64,000 nucleotides of DNA from contig NZ_MQUS01000005.1 of the NCBI RefSeq assembly GCF_001953885.1, forward strand, positions 124,001-188,000, written 5' to 3'. A model generated the notes under the pieces. The model had not been told where the DNA came from and made no database searches. It saw nothing but the letters and a program-made list of their open reading frames with translations. The DNA is from Streptomyces sp. IMTB 2501. Lineage in GTDB: Bacteria > Actinomycetota > Actinomycetes > Streptomycetales > Streptomycetaceae. The translations under genes and the position numbers were made by a program. Every line of letters begins with the position of its first letter. The stretch's first letter is position 1. Shown here piece after piece: positions 33,722-42,317 of the stretch.

Positions 33722-34825
33722 ATGCGGAAGGGTGCCGGGATCCATGACGACTTGCCCGCGGACGACTTCGCCGCCTACGCGCGCACCTGCTGGCCCCGGC
33801 TCCTCGTCACCGCGCGGTTGCTCACCGGGGATCCGCCCGAGGCGGACGATCTGGCGAGGAGGACGCTGACCCGGGTGTACGCGCGCTGGCGCCGGGTCCC
33901 GCGCAACGACGTGGACTTCCACGTACGGCGTCACCTCGTGCGGAGCTGGCTGCGGCGGCCGTGGCCGCTCGGGCGGCGTGCCGACCGGCAGCGGGCGGTG
34001 CTGGTGCTGCGGTACGGCGAGGGGCTGCCGGACGCGCAGATAGGCCAGTTGCTCGGCATCTCCACAGGCGCGGTGCGCCACTTGGGCAAGCGGGGGGTGA
34101 AGGCGGCCGGGGGCGATGAGCAGCGGCTGCGCAAGGACTATGCCGCCGTGGCCGGTGCCGTGGTTCCCGGTCCGCTTCCGCTGGACGCGGTGACCGTGCG
34201 GGGGCGGGCGCGGCGGCGTCGGGCCGCGGTGGCCGCCGGCGGCTGTGCGGTGGTGCTGGTGGCCGGGGGTTTCCTCACCGTCGGCCGGCTCGGCGGGACC
34301 GGTCACGGTGAGCCGTCCGGTACGGTGGCCGGCCGCGCGGTGGGTTCCGTACGGATCGTGGCGCCGGGGGAGCGGGTGCAGGCGGCGCCCGGCGTGGAGA
34401 TGTGGCTGACCGCGGACGGCAGCCACTGGTCGACGCCCGAACAGGCCAACCAGTTCCGCGGGTTGGACACCTGTCCGTGCCACAAGCCGGGGGTGTCCGT
34501 GCAGGCGGAGCCGGTGCGCGGCGGGTACTTCCTGTCCGGCCTGTACTACGGCGTCACCGGGGACCCGGGACGTGTCGAGCTGGACACCGGCCACGGCCCG
34601 GTCGCCGCCAACGTGCTCACCCTGGCGGGCCGCCCCGGCTGGGGCGTCTGGTACGCGAGCAGGTCGCTGTCCGAGCAGGACACCAAGACGCTCATCGTCG
34701 AGGGCATGGAGTCGGCCGGGAGCACCGGGAGCACCGGAGGCACCGGCGACGGTCAGGGCGTCAGGGTGTACGACACCGCGGGCACCGTCGTGGCACGGTT
34801 GCGGAGCGGGGGGTGGCGGGCATGA
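33722..34825 (+). CDS. Sigma-like/transmembrane/extracellular fusion protein
   Basis: A 367-residue protein of unusual build. Residues 14-75 resemble ECF region 2 (WPRLLVTARLLTGDPPEADDLARR), and 88-126 resemble region 4 (QRAVLVLRYGEGLPDAQIGQLL, GAVRHLGKRG). The linker between them is almost absent. A transmembrane helix follows (about 168-190), then an extracellular domain (191-367) with a CPC motif near residue 250. It thus joins in one chain what the neighbouring operon encodes as two proteins. Whether it still binds core polymerase is unknown. It overlaps the next gene by four bases (ATGA). Confidence 0.75.
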   Translation: MRKGAGIHDDLPADDFAAYARTCWPRLLVTARLLTGDPPEADDLARRTLTRVYARWRRVPRNDVDFHVRRHLVRSWLRRPWPLGRRADRQRAVLVLRYGEGLPDAQIGQLLGISTGAVRHLGKRGVKAAGGDEQRLRKDYAAVAGAVVPGPLPLDAVTVRGRARRRRAAVAAGGCAVVLVAGGFLTVGRLGGTGHGEPSGTVAGRAVGSVRIVAPGERVQAAPGVEMWLTADGSHWSTPEQANQFRGLDTCPCHKPGVSVQAEPVRGGYFLSGLYYGVTGDPGRVELDTGHGPVAANVLTLAGRPGWGVWYASRSLSEQDTKTLIVEGMESAGSTGSTGGTGDGQGVRVYDTAGTVVARLRSGGWRA

Positions 34826-36489
34826 CCCCGGAACTCAAGCAGGAGCCCAGGACGGAGCCCGAGCGGGGGCCCGAGAAGGATCCCGGGAAGAAGCCCAGGC
34901 GCGGGTCCAAGAAGGCGGCCACGACCGGGAGTTCTCGCCGTGTCCCGTTCCGCGTCCGCCTGCGCCGCAACCGGGGCCGTATCGCGCGTAGGCTGCTGGC
35001 CGCCTTCCTGGCCCTGATCGTCCTGCTGTGCGCGGCGGTCGTCGTCGCGTACAAGCTCACCGTCATTCCCGAGCCGCACCCGGACACCGTCGTCCAGAGC
35101 ACCGTCTTCCTCGACGAGAAGGGCGCCTACCTGGGCCGCCGAGGCCCGGTCGACCGTCAGGACGTACCGCTGTCGCAGGTTCCGCGGTATGTGCAGGACG
35201 CGGTGATCGCCGCCGAGAACCGTTCCTTCCGTAGCGACTCCGGGGTCTCCCCGAAGGCCCTGGTCCGTGCCGTCGCGGCGGCGCTGACCGGCGGCGAACG
35301 GCAGGGCGGCTCCACCATCACCCAGCAGTACGTGAAGAACGCGCTGCTCAGCCCCGAGCAGTCGCTGTCACGCAAGGCGCGCGAGGCGCTGATCGCGGTC
35401 AAGCTGGACCGCACGCGCTCCAAGGACGAGATCCTCCAGGGCTACCTCAACACCGTGTACTTCGGCCGGGGTGCCGCCGGCGTGCAGGCCGCCGCGCGCA
35501 ACTACTTCGACGTCGACACCAAGGACCTCACCGTCTCGCAGGGCGCGGCCCTGGCCGCCATCATCAACCTCCCCTCCTACTACGAGAAGGCCGGCTCGGA
35601 CCCGAAGGTCACGGCGACCCTCCAGCGCCGCTGGGAGTGGGTGCTCGACGCGATGGCGGCGAGCGGGAACATCACGGCGAGACAGCGGTCCGAGGCGCGT
35701 TTCCCGGCGTTCCGCTTCTATCCGCCGGGGGCCACCGACGGTCAGCGGCAGTACTTGATCGACGTCGCGGCGAAAGAGGCCGCCGACCGGCTCGGCATCA
35801 CCGAGGACCAGCTGGCGAAGGGCGGCTACACCGTGCGCACCACCTTCGACCTCACCCAGCAGGATTCCACGGCGGAACTGGTCAAGGGCCTCAAGTCCGC
35901 CAAGGGCGGGGTACGGCTGCACACCGCGGTCGTCGGCATCGAGCCCGGCGACGGTGCGGTGCGGGTCCTGTACGGAGGGTCGGACTACGCCCGGCAACCC
36001 TTCAACGACGCGGTGAGCGGGGCGGTGGAGGCGGGTACGGTGATGACACCGCTGGCGGGCCGGCGGTTCGGGGCGCCGCTCACGGGGTTCCCGAAGACAA
36101 CCGCGCCCACACCGCTGAAGCTCACGTCGGCGTACGCGGCGGTCGCGGCCGACGGCATGTACGCCGCGCCGTACACCGTCGCCCGCATCACCCGCGACGG
36201 CCGGACCGTCTACTCCGCGCACGCCGACCGCCACCGGGTCCTGCCGGAGACGGCGGCCCGCGTGGTGGCCGCGCCGGTCCGGTTCACGGCGGGCGCGGGC
36301 GGCGGCATCACCCGCCGCACGGTGTGGACCGTCGCCTACGACACCCGGCTCACCCTGACCGTCGCCCTCTTCGCCGACAAGCCGGGCAAGAAGAAGGACA
36401 CGACGGTGCCTGCGCAGCTGCCGACGGATCCCTCACCGACGGCGTTCACGGAACAGACGGCGACTCAGCTCTGGGGGCGCTTGAGGTGA
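34822..36489 (+). CDS. PBP1-like peptidoglycan glycosyltransferase with degenerate transpeptidase domain
   Basis: A 555-residue class A PBP-like protein: basic cytoplasmic tail (1-55), membrane helix (about 56-78), GT51 glycosyltransferase (about 90-265) and a transpeptidase-like end (about 330-555). GT51 motifs are AENRSFRSDSG (catalytic E132, but D to N), GGSTITQQYVKN, SRKAREALIAVKLD and ILQGYLNTVYFG. The SxxK site is replaced by T406-V-M-T409 (AGTVMTP), and no SxN or KTG can be found. So it may polymerise glycan strands, yet it should not cross-link or bind penicillin. It is coupled to the sigma-like fusion gene. Confidence 0.85.
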   Translation: MTPELKQEPRTEPERGPEKDPGKKPRRGSKKAATTGSSRRVPFRVRLRRNRGRIARRLLAAFLALIVLLCAAVVVAYKLTVIPEPHPDTVVQSTVFLDEKGAYLGRRGPVDRQDVPLSQVPRYVQDAVIAAENRSFRSDSGVSPKALVRAVAAALTGGERQGGSTITQQYVKNALLSPEQSLSRKAREALIAVKLDRTRSKDEILQGYLNTVYFGRGAAGVQAAARNYFDVDTKDLTVSQGAALAAIINLPSYYEKAGSDPKVTATLQRRWEWVLDAMAASGNITARQRSEARFPAFRFYPPGATDGQRQYLIDVAAKEAADRLGITEDQLAKGGYTVRTTFDLTQQDSTAELVKGLKSAKGGVRLHTAVVGIEPGDGAVRVLYGGSDYARQPFNDAVSGAVEAGTVMTPLAGRRFGAPLTGFPKTTAPTPLKLTSAYAAVAADGMYAAPYTVARITRDGRTVYSAHADRHRVLPETAARVVAAPVRFTAGAGGGITRRTVWTVAYDTRLTLTVALFADKPGKKKDTTVPAQLPTDPSPTAFTEQTATQLWGRLR

Positions 36490-36674
36490 TCGACGAACGC
36501 GGACCAGGCCGACGGCCGGAGCAGGAGCTTCGGGCCGTGGGGGGTTTTGGAGTCGCGGACGGGGATGAGGGTGGGGAAGTCGTGGGTGACTTCGAGGCAG
36601 TCGTTGCCGCCTTGGCTGTGGCTCGACTTGTGCCAGGTGGCTGTGCTCAGGTCGTGGTCAGGGATGTTCCTCAT
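36465..36674 (-). CDS. DUF397 domain protein
   Basis: A 69-residue protein that is one DUF397 domain: ATWHKSSHSQGGNDCLEV, IPVRDSKTPHGPKLLLRPSAW and FVDHLKRP. It overlaps the end of the XRE/DUF5753 gene by 17 bases and ends inside the tail of the convergent glycosyltransferase gene. Small DUF397 proteins work with the adjacent regulator and may act as antagonists; the mechanism is unsettled. Confidence 0.9.
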   Translation of the reverse strand: MRNIPDHDLSTATWHKSSHSQGGNDCLEVTHDFPTLIPVRDSKTPHGPKLLLRPSAWSAFVDHLKRPQS

Positions 36675-37497
36675 GGGGGTAATCGTGCGCCAACGCCTCG
36701 ATCAGGGCCAGGGACTTCTGCGGCGAGAGCGCGGTGGCCACGAGAAGATCGAACGCGAACCTCAGTTGGGCGACGGTGGCCGGGTCGTCCTCCAGCCGAC
36801 CGGTGCGCACCCCCTCGAAGTAGACCAGCGGAGGCGCGTCCTCGAAGTCCATCAGCTTCAGGGCGCCCATCATCGCCGTGTGTGCTCCTGCGCTGAACGG
36901 CAGCACCTGCACGATGACCCGGTTGCGGCGGGCCAGACCCGCGATGTGACTCAGTGCCTCCGCCATCACCGCCCGGCTGCCGGTCTCCCGACGCAACGCG
37001 GCTTCGTCAAGCACCGTCCACAACACCGGCTTTGTTGGGTTGTCGAGCAGGCGGGTCCGCTCCATCCGGCCTTCCGTCCACTCGTCGATGGTCTCCTCCC
37101 GGGCCGTCGGGTCGTACGCGCGGTTCACGGCCCGTGCGTACGCGAGGGTCTGGAGCAGTCCGGGGATCAGGAGCGGGGCGTACTGCCTGATCGCCGCGGC
37201 CTGCGCCTCAGCCTCTGCCGCCTCTGCGAAGGGCTCCTCATACTTCGACCGGGCTGCCGCCTTGCAGTTCCGCTGGAAGAAACCCCCCGTCTCCAGGACT
37301 TCGTCCAGCATCCGCGCGAACTCCGGCCGCATCCGCCGAGTCCCCGCCTCCAGCTGCCCGATGAACGACCCGCTCACGAACAGCCGCTGGCCCAACTGCT
37401 CCTGGCTCAGCCCCTTCCGTTCCCGAGCGTGCCGTAACTCGGCGCCCAACAAGGCGCGCGGCGATGACGACGGGTCGAGGTCCTTCGGTCCTGCCAT
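36658..37497 (-). CDS. XRE-family regulator with DUF5753 domain
   Basis: A 279-residue regulator. The helix-turn-helix is at about 14-70 (LRHARERKGLSQEQLGQRL, SGSFIGQLEAG), and the DUF5753 domain is at about 85-270 (LLIPGLLQTLAYARAV, PPLVYFEGVRTG). It is the partner of the overlapping DUF397 gene and is divergent from two small coupled genes. Compared with the XRE protein at 17.4 kb it has no TTA codon and a typical GC content, so it looks resident. The role is probably developmental or metabolic regulation, not known in detail. Confidence 0.92.
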   Translation of the reverse strand: MAGPKDLDPSSSPRALLGAELRHARERKGLSQEQLGQRLFVSGSFIGQLEAGTRRMRPEFARMLDEVLETGGFFQRNCKAAARSKYEEPFAEAAEAEAQAAAIRQYAPLLIPGLLQTLAYARAVNRAYDPTAREETIDEWTEGRMERTRLLDNPTKPVLWTVLDEAALRRETGSRAVMAEALSHIAGLARRNRVIVQVLPFSAGAHTAMMGALKLMDFEDAPPLVYFEGVRTGRLEDDPATVAQLRFAFDLLVATALSPQKSLALIEALAHDYPHEEHP

Positions 37498-37611
37498 GGC
37501 AACTCCTGGTCTGACAGCAGAGTTTGTTGGGCGCCATCTCTGGCCAGGTTAGAGCGCGGTCGGCCACTCTGTGTGGCGAACGTGAATACTCAGCGTGGAG
37601 GAAGTGGCGCA

Positions 37612-37845
37612 ATGGAGACGAAGGAAACGACCGTCGATGAGCGGCCCGCCCGGACTGCCGATGAAGCGGTGGACCGGCTGCGGGTCGCTCTGCGCGGGGT
37701 GGGGATCGTCCTGCCGTCGCTGCGGGTCGACCCGCTGAGCACCTCGGACGAGGACTCGTACGCCTTGGTCGACCTGGGCCGCTGCAATCTGGGCGTGGCC
37801 TCGCGGCTGGCGGCGGTTCTCCGGGGGAAGGCGCCTGGCGCGTGA
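37612..37845 (+). CDS. Small hypothetical protein of the XRE module
   Basis: A 77-residue soluble protein starting METKETTVDERPA, with a helical middle (AVDRLRVALRGVGIVLPSLRV) and DSYALVDLGRCNLGVASRLAAVL. The same type of protein often lies beside XRE/DUF397 pairs in Streptomyces, which is the only clue to its role. ATG 37612 follows GGAGGAAG. It overlaps the next gene by four bases. Confidence 0.75.
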   Translation: METKETTVDERPARTADEAVDRLRVALRGVGIVLPSLRVDPLSTSDEDSYALVDLGRCNLGVASRLAAVLRGKAPGA

Positions 37846-38054
37846 GCCGTACACCCGAGTACGCCGTCGACGCGCGCAGCGGGCGGATCGGTGAGGTCAT
37901 GGCGCGTGAAGGGGGCTATGTGCAGCTGCGCCCCATCGGCGGTGGCCGGGAGTGGGACTGTCCGCCGGAGTCGGTCGAGCCGGCGGCGCCGGACCAGGTG
38001 CTGCGGGAGCGGGTGCGGCGGCTGAACCGGGACAGTGTGAGCGGTGTCACGTGA
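37842..38054 (+). CDS. Small hypothetical protein of the XRE module
   Basis: A 70-residue soluble protein (GTG start, ATGA-type overlap with the gene before). The sequence ARSGRIGEVMAREGGYVQLRPIGGGREWDCPPESV suggests a small beta barrel, like a PRC- or SH3-type fold, followed by a basic helix. Its function is unknown. It is coupled to the 77-residue gene and divergent from the XRE/DUF397 pair, forming one compact four-gene locus. Confidence 0.72.
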   Translation: MSRTPEYAVDARSGRIGEVMAREGGYVQLRPIGGGREWDCPPESVEPAAPDQVLRERVRRLNRDSVSGVT

Positions 38055-38169
38055 GGGCTTCCCGCGGGCCGGAATGTGGGGCACCGCATAGGCGGTTACT
38101 TAAGGAGCTGCAACAATGCGTGTTCACATACCGACCGGTTAACACCGTCCCTCACGAGGAGCCCCCCAC

Positions 38170-39294
38170 GTGACCGTCACGACCCCCGCCTCCCGCGCGG
38201 CCCAGATACTCTCCCGCCCGATCGCGCTCAACGGCCTCACCGTCCCCAACCGGATCGTGATGGCGCCGATGACCCGGATGTTCTCCCCGGGCGGCATCCC
38301 GGGCGAGGACGTGCGGTCGTACTACGCCCGTCGTGCCGCCGCCGGTGTGGGGCTGATCGTCACCGAGGGGACGTACGTCGGCCACGAGTCGGCCGGGCAG
38401 AGCCACCGCGTCCCCCGCTTCCACGGCGAGGAGCAGCTGGCCGGCTGGGCGAAGGTCGCCGAGGACGTGCACGCGGCGGGCGGCACCATCGTCCCGCAGC
38501 TCTGGCACATCGGCATGGTCCGCAAGGACGGTGACGCTCCCTACCCGGAGGCTCCCGCGATGGGCCCGTCCGGCCTCGTCACCGCGGGCGCCGAGACCAC
38601 CGGCAAGGCCATGACCCAGAAGGACCTGGACGACGTCATCGCCGCGTTCGCCCAGGCGGCCGCGGACGCCGAGCGCATCGGCTTCGACGGTGTGGAGCTG
38701 CACGGCGCCCACGGCTACCTCCTCGACCAGTTCCTGTGGGAGGGCACCAACCGTCGTACCGACGCCTACGGCGGCGACCCGGTGGCCCGTACGAAGTTCT
38801 CCGCGGAGATCGTCGCGGCGGTCCGTGCGGCCGTCTCGACCGAGTTCCCGGTCATCTTCCGCTACTCGCAGTGGAAGCAGCAGGACTACACCGCCCGGCT
38901 CGCCGAGACCCCCGAGGAGCTGGAGGCCATCCTGACCCCGCTCGCCGCGGCCGGCGTCGACGTCTTCCACGCCTCCACCCGCCGCTACTGGGTGCCGGAG
39001 TTCGACGGCTCGGACCTGAACCTGGCCGGCTGGACGAAGAAGATCACCGGCAAGCAGGTCATCACCGTCGGTTCGGTCGGCCTCGACGGCGACTTCCTCA
39101 ACGCCTTCCAGGGTGAGGGCTCCCCGATCCAGGGCATCGACAACCTTCTCGACCGGCTGGAGGCCGACGAGTTCGACATGGTCGCCGTCGGCCGCGCGCT
39201 GCTCCAGGACCCGGAGTGGGCGGCCAAGGTGCTGGCCGACCGCTTCGACGAGCTGAAGCCGTACGACGCGGCCGCCGTGAAGACTCTCAGCTGA
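38170..39294 (+). CDS. NADH:flavin oxidoreductase (old yellow enzyme family)
   Basis: A 374-residue FMN enzyme of the OYE/2,4-dienoyl-CoA reductase type. The FMN barrel starts with LNGLTVPNRIVMAPMTRMF. The substrate histidines are in VELHGAHGYLLDQFLWEGTN, near residue 180, and RTDAYGG is the following family motif. OYEs reduce activated C=C bonds of enones using NAD(P)H. It is preceded by an AT-rich stretch (TTACTTAAGGAGCTGCAACAA near 38096-38116) likely to hold the promoter. The natural substrate is not evident from the context. Confidence 0.92.
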   Translation: MTVTTPASRAAQILSRPIALNGLTVPNRIVMAPMTRMFSPGGIPGEDVRSYYARRAAAGVGLIVTEGTYVGHESAGQSHRVPRFHGEEQLAGWAKVAEDVHAAGGTIVPQLWHIGMVRKDGDAPYPEAPAMGPSGLVTAGAETTGKAMTQKDLDDVIAAFAQAAADAERIGFDGVELHGAHGYLLDQFLWEGTNRRTDAYGGDPVARTKFSAEIVAAVRAAVSTEFPVIFRYSQWKQQDYTARLAETPEELEAILTPLAAAGVDVFHASTRRYWVPEFDGSDLNLAGWTKKITGKQVITVGSVGLDGDFLNAFQGEGSPIQGIDNLLDRLEADEFDMVAVGRALLQDPEWAAKVLADRFDELKPYDAAAVKTLS

Positions 39295-39381
39295 TCCCAT
39301 CCGCCCCTTCCGGTCGGGCACTTGTGATCGTCGTCGTGCGTTGTCGTGATGAGTGGTGCGGCAGCGAGGAGCGAGCGAGTG

Positions 39382-40932
39382 ATGACGAAGAGTGAGTCCC
39401 AGGTGCGGCCGGACGCCGACGGCCCTGTCGTGCGCACCGCCTCCGGCGCGGTGCGTGGCCTGCGTGAGCAGGGTCTGTCGGTGTTCCGGGGCATACCCTT
39501 CGCCGCACCTCCCGTCGGTCCGGCCCGCTTTCAGGCCCCGAGGCCGTCCCAGCCCTGGGACGGCGTCCGGGAGGCGTACGCCTTCGGGCCGCCGCCCCCG
39601 CAGGAGACGGGCTTCGCCGGACGCACGGTCCCACTCTCGCCCCCGCAGAGCGACGACTGGCTGACGGTCAACGTCTGGACCCCGGATCCGGACCCCTCCG
39701 CCGCCCGCCCGGTGATGGTGTGGATCCACGGCGGCGCGTTCAAACTGGGCCACTCCGGCCAGCCGGGTTACGACTCCCAGCATCTCGCCCGCGCCGGCGA
39801 CGTCGTGGTCGTCACCCTCAACTACCGCCTGGGCATGGAGGGTTTCGCCCTCTGGGCCGGCGCCCCGGCCAACCGTGGGCTGCTGGACCAGGTGGCGGCC
39901 CTGGAGTGGGTCCAGGAGAACATCGCCGCGTTCGGCGGCGACCCCGCCAAGGTCACGGTCTTCGGCGAGTCGGCGGGCGCCGGTTCCATCGCCGCCCTGC
40001 TGGCGATGCCCAGAGCGCGGGGGCTGTTCCGGCGCGCGGTCGCCCAGAGCGCGCCCGGCACGTTCTTCTCCGCCGACCTGGCCCGCGACATGGCGGCGGC
40101 ACTGGCGGCCGAGGCGGACCGCGAGCCCACGGCGGCCGACCTGGCGACGGTGGCGCCGCAGCGGCTCACCGAGGCGGGCGCGGCGCTGGGCACCAAGATG
40201 GTCCAGTACACCGCCCGTTGGGGCCAGGTTGCCCCGACCACCGTCCCCTTCGGCCCGGTCGTCGACGGCGAGATCCTCCCCGCCACCCCCTGGCAGGCCC
40301 TCGCCTCGGGCGTGGGGCGCGACATCGACCTCCTCGTCGGCCACAACCGCGACGAGTACCGTCTGTTCCTGGTCATGGCGGGCCTGTACGGCAAGGTCAC
40401 GGACGACCTGGCGACGGCGGCCCTGCGGATGTACGCGCCGGGCGGCGAGACGGGCGAGAAGGCCTACCGCGCCGCCTTCCCGGACGCCTCCGCCGAGCAG
40501 CTCTTCGCACGCGTCCAGACCGACTGGCTGTTCGCGCTGCCGACCCTGCGCCTCGCGGAGGCCCAGCACGCGGGCGGCGGCCGCGCCCATGTCTACGAAC
40601 TGACCTGGCCGGCCCCCGACAGCGGCGGCGAGCTGGGCGCCTGCCACGCCCTGGACATCCCGCTCCTCTTCGGCACGTACGGCGCGGACCTCGGCGCCCT
40701 TCTCTTCCCCGGCGGCAGACCCACACCGGAGGCGGAGCGGCTCACGTCCTTCTTCCACCGTGCCTGGCCGGCGTTCGCCCGGACCGGCGACCCCGGCTGG
40801 CCGGCCTACGACCCGCACTCCCGCCTGGTCCAGGTCCTGGACGCGGAGCCGGAGGTGGCGCCGTACCCGGAGGAGAAGAACAGACTCCTGTGGGAGGGGT
40901 ACGACTTCCCGCCCTTGCCCCTGCTGGGCTGA
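39382..40932 (+). CDS. Type-B carboxylesterase/lipase
   Basis: A 516-residue alpha/beta hydrolase of the carboxylesterase type B family. The nucleophile elbow is FGESAGAGSIAALL (Ser near residue 197), the oxyanion region is MVWIHGGAFKLGH, and the catalytic His region is ACHALDIPLLFGTYG near residue 425. There is no signal peptide, so it should hydrolyse esters in the cytoplasm. Streptomyces usually has several such broad-specificity esterases. ATG 39382 was chosen; an upstream ATG at 39346 is less well placed. Confidence 0.92.
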   Translation: MTKSESQVRPDADGPVVRTASGAVRGLREQGLSVFRGIPFAAPPVGPARFQAPRPSQPWDGVREAYAFGPPPPQETGFAGRTVPLSPPQSDDWLTVNVWTPDPDPSAARPVMVWIHGGAFKLGHSGQPGYDSQHLARAGDVVVVTLNYRLGMEGFALWAGAPANRGLLDQVAALEWVQENIAAFGGDPAKVTVFGESAGAGSIAALLAMPRARGLFRRAVAQSAPGTFFSADLARDMAAALAAEADREPTAADLATVAPQRLTEAGAALGTKMVQYTARWGQVAPTTVPFGPVVDGEILPATPWQALASGVGRDIDLLVGHNRDEYRLFLVMAGLYGKVTDDLATAALRMYAPGGETGEKAYRAAFPDASAEQLFARVQTDWLFALPTLRLAEAQHAGGGRAHVYELTWPAPDSGGELGACHALDIPLLFGTYGADLGALLFPGGRPTPEAERLTSFFHRAWPAFARTGDPGWPAYDPHSRLVQVLDAEPEVAPYPEEKNRLLWEGYDFPPLPLLG

Positions 40933-40958
40933 CGGCGGGGGAGAGGGACGGCGGGGCG

Positions 40959-41537
40959 CTACATGTTCCCCATGTTCCCCATGGGCTCGATGTCGACGTG
41001 CACCGGTGTGCCCCACACCCGCAGCACCTCGTAGTCGGTGAACTCGTGCACGAGCCGGTAGGCCATCGCGGGCCGGGACGAGCGCCGCTGGGCGGCGAGA
41101 TACGCCTCGGCCTCGCGCCGGTCCCGCCGGGGCGTGCCGCACAGCTGCCACTCCTGCCCGCTCCACGCCTCCGGCAGCCAGCGCTGCTGCGGCTGGGGCC
41201 GGTCGGCGCGGACGCCGTACCGGGAGGGCGCGGTGGCGACGGGCGCGGGCTCGGCCCGCCCGCCCTGGAACTCGGAGCGGCGGGCGGCCCGCCGCCGGGT
41301 CTCGCAGAGCAGGCACAGATCGGGCGCGCTCTCGTCCACGGGCCCCTGCGGATGCTCGGCACACCGGGTGGCGGGCGCGCTGCTCCCGGCGCTCTCCTCC
41401 ACCAGGTCGAGCGCCCGGCGCAGATCCGCCTTGATCTCGTGCAGCCGGGCGTCCGGGGTGTCGGCGGTGAGGGCCTCCCCGTGCTCCCCGAGGAGCCGGA
41501 GCGCCCTTCCGAGGGCGGCGAGCTGGGCGTGGTTCAT
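40959..41537 (-). CDS. Hypothetical protein with C-terminal Gly-Asn-Met repeat
   Basis: A 192-residue soluble protein. The N-terminal third is helical ([21 protein letters not shown]). The middle has four cysteines in a zinc-ribbon-like spacing (RCAEHPQGPVDE...LCLLCETRR). A beta-rich end (MAYRLVHEFTDYEVLRVWG) closes with the repeat MGNMGNM. I do not recognise a family. It is divergent from the methyltransferase gene and convergent with the esterase gene. A metal-binding role is possible but unproven. Confidence 0.6.
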   Translation of the reverse strand: MNHAQLAALGRALRLLGEHGEALTADTPDARLHEIKADLRRALDLVEESAGSSAPATRCAEHPQGPVDESAPDLCLLCETRRRAARRSEFQGGRAEPAPVATAPSRYGVRADRPQPQQRWLPEAWSGQEWQLCGTPRRDRREAEAYLAAQRRSSRPAMAYRLVHEFTDYEVLRVWGTPVHVDIEPMGNMGNM

Positions 41538-41621
41538 GGTCAGCCTGCGTACACCCTTCCTGCCCCGGTGTCCAGCGGAGACCGTGGTGGCGCAGTCCCC
41601 GCTCGTGGTCGACTGGGCCGC

Positions 41622-42299
41622 GTGACGACACTGCCGAGCCCACTGGTGCAGGCCCTCCACCGCTTCAACGCCGCCCACCCCTGGGACCACAACGCGCACT
41701 ATCACCCTTGGCTGCTACGGCAGTTGCCGCGCCGGTTCGGCAGCGCCCTGGACGTGGGGTGCGGCAGCGGGGACCTGGTGCGGCGGCTGGCCGGGCGCGC
41801 GGAGTCGGTCGTCGGCGTGGACGCGGACCCCCGGATTCTGGACAGGGCACGGGAGCTGACGGACGCATCGGCCCCGGTCACCTACGCCCGTGCCACCGCC
41901 CCCCACGGACTTCCCGCCGGCCCCTACGACGTCATCACCTGCGTCGCCGTCCTGCACCACCTCCCCTGTGCCGGCACCCTCACCCGCCTCCGGCGCGAAC
42001 TCGCCCCCGGCGGCACCCTGGTGGTCGTCGGCTGCGCCCGCCCCCGGGGCGCCCTCGACCACGCGATCGGGCTGGCGGCCATACCGCTCAACCTGCTGAT
42101 GGGGTGGGCGAAGAACCGGGGGCGGGCCACGGCGCACCGGCCGGTCTCCATGACCGCGCTCACGCATGACCCGGAGCTGACGCTCGACGAGATCGGCCGC
42201 GAGGCGGCCCGGCTGCTTCCCGGTGCCCGGCTACGACGCCGGTTGTTCTGGCGTTACACCCTCGTCTGGCGTGCCCCTGCCGCCCCGCGAGGCCGCTGA
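41622..42299 (+). CDS. Class I SAM-dependent methyltransferase
   Basis: A 225-residue Rossmann methyltransferase. Motif I is ALDVGCGSGDLVRRLAG, motif II is VVGVDADPRILDRA, and motif IV-V is YDVITCVAVLHHLP. The C-terminal part is basic and contains a possible membrane-interacting helix (IGLAAIPLNLLMGWAK). The substrate is unknown; similar genes act on small molecules or lipids. GTG 41622 matches the start of the homologous fold. It is 18 bases from the end of the convergent secreted-protein gene. Confidence 0.88.
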   Translation: MTTLPSPLVQALHRFNAAHPWDHNAHYHPWLLRQLPRRFGSALDVGCGSGDLVRRLAGRAESVVGVDADPRILDRARELTDASAPVTYARATAPHGLPAGPYDVITCVAVLHHLPCAGTLTRLRRELAPGGTLVVVGCARPRGALDHAIGLAAIPLNLLMGWAKNRGRATAHRPVSMTALTHDPELTLDEIGREAARLLPGARLRRRLFWRYTLVWRAPAAPRGR

Positions 42300-42317
42300 A
42301 CAACCGGCGCCGGGTCG

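Noticed and set aside
38152..41643. A very long minus-strand open frame of over 1100 codons
   Set aside because: It runs antisense to the oxidoreductase and esterase genes, is low in complexity, and has no family motif. It is an effect of high third-position GC.
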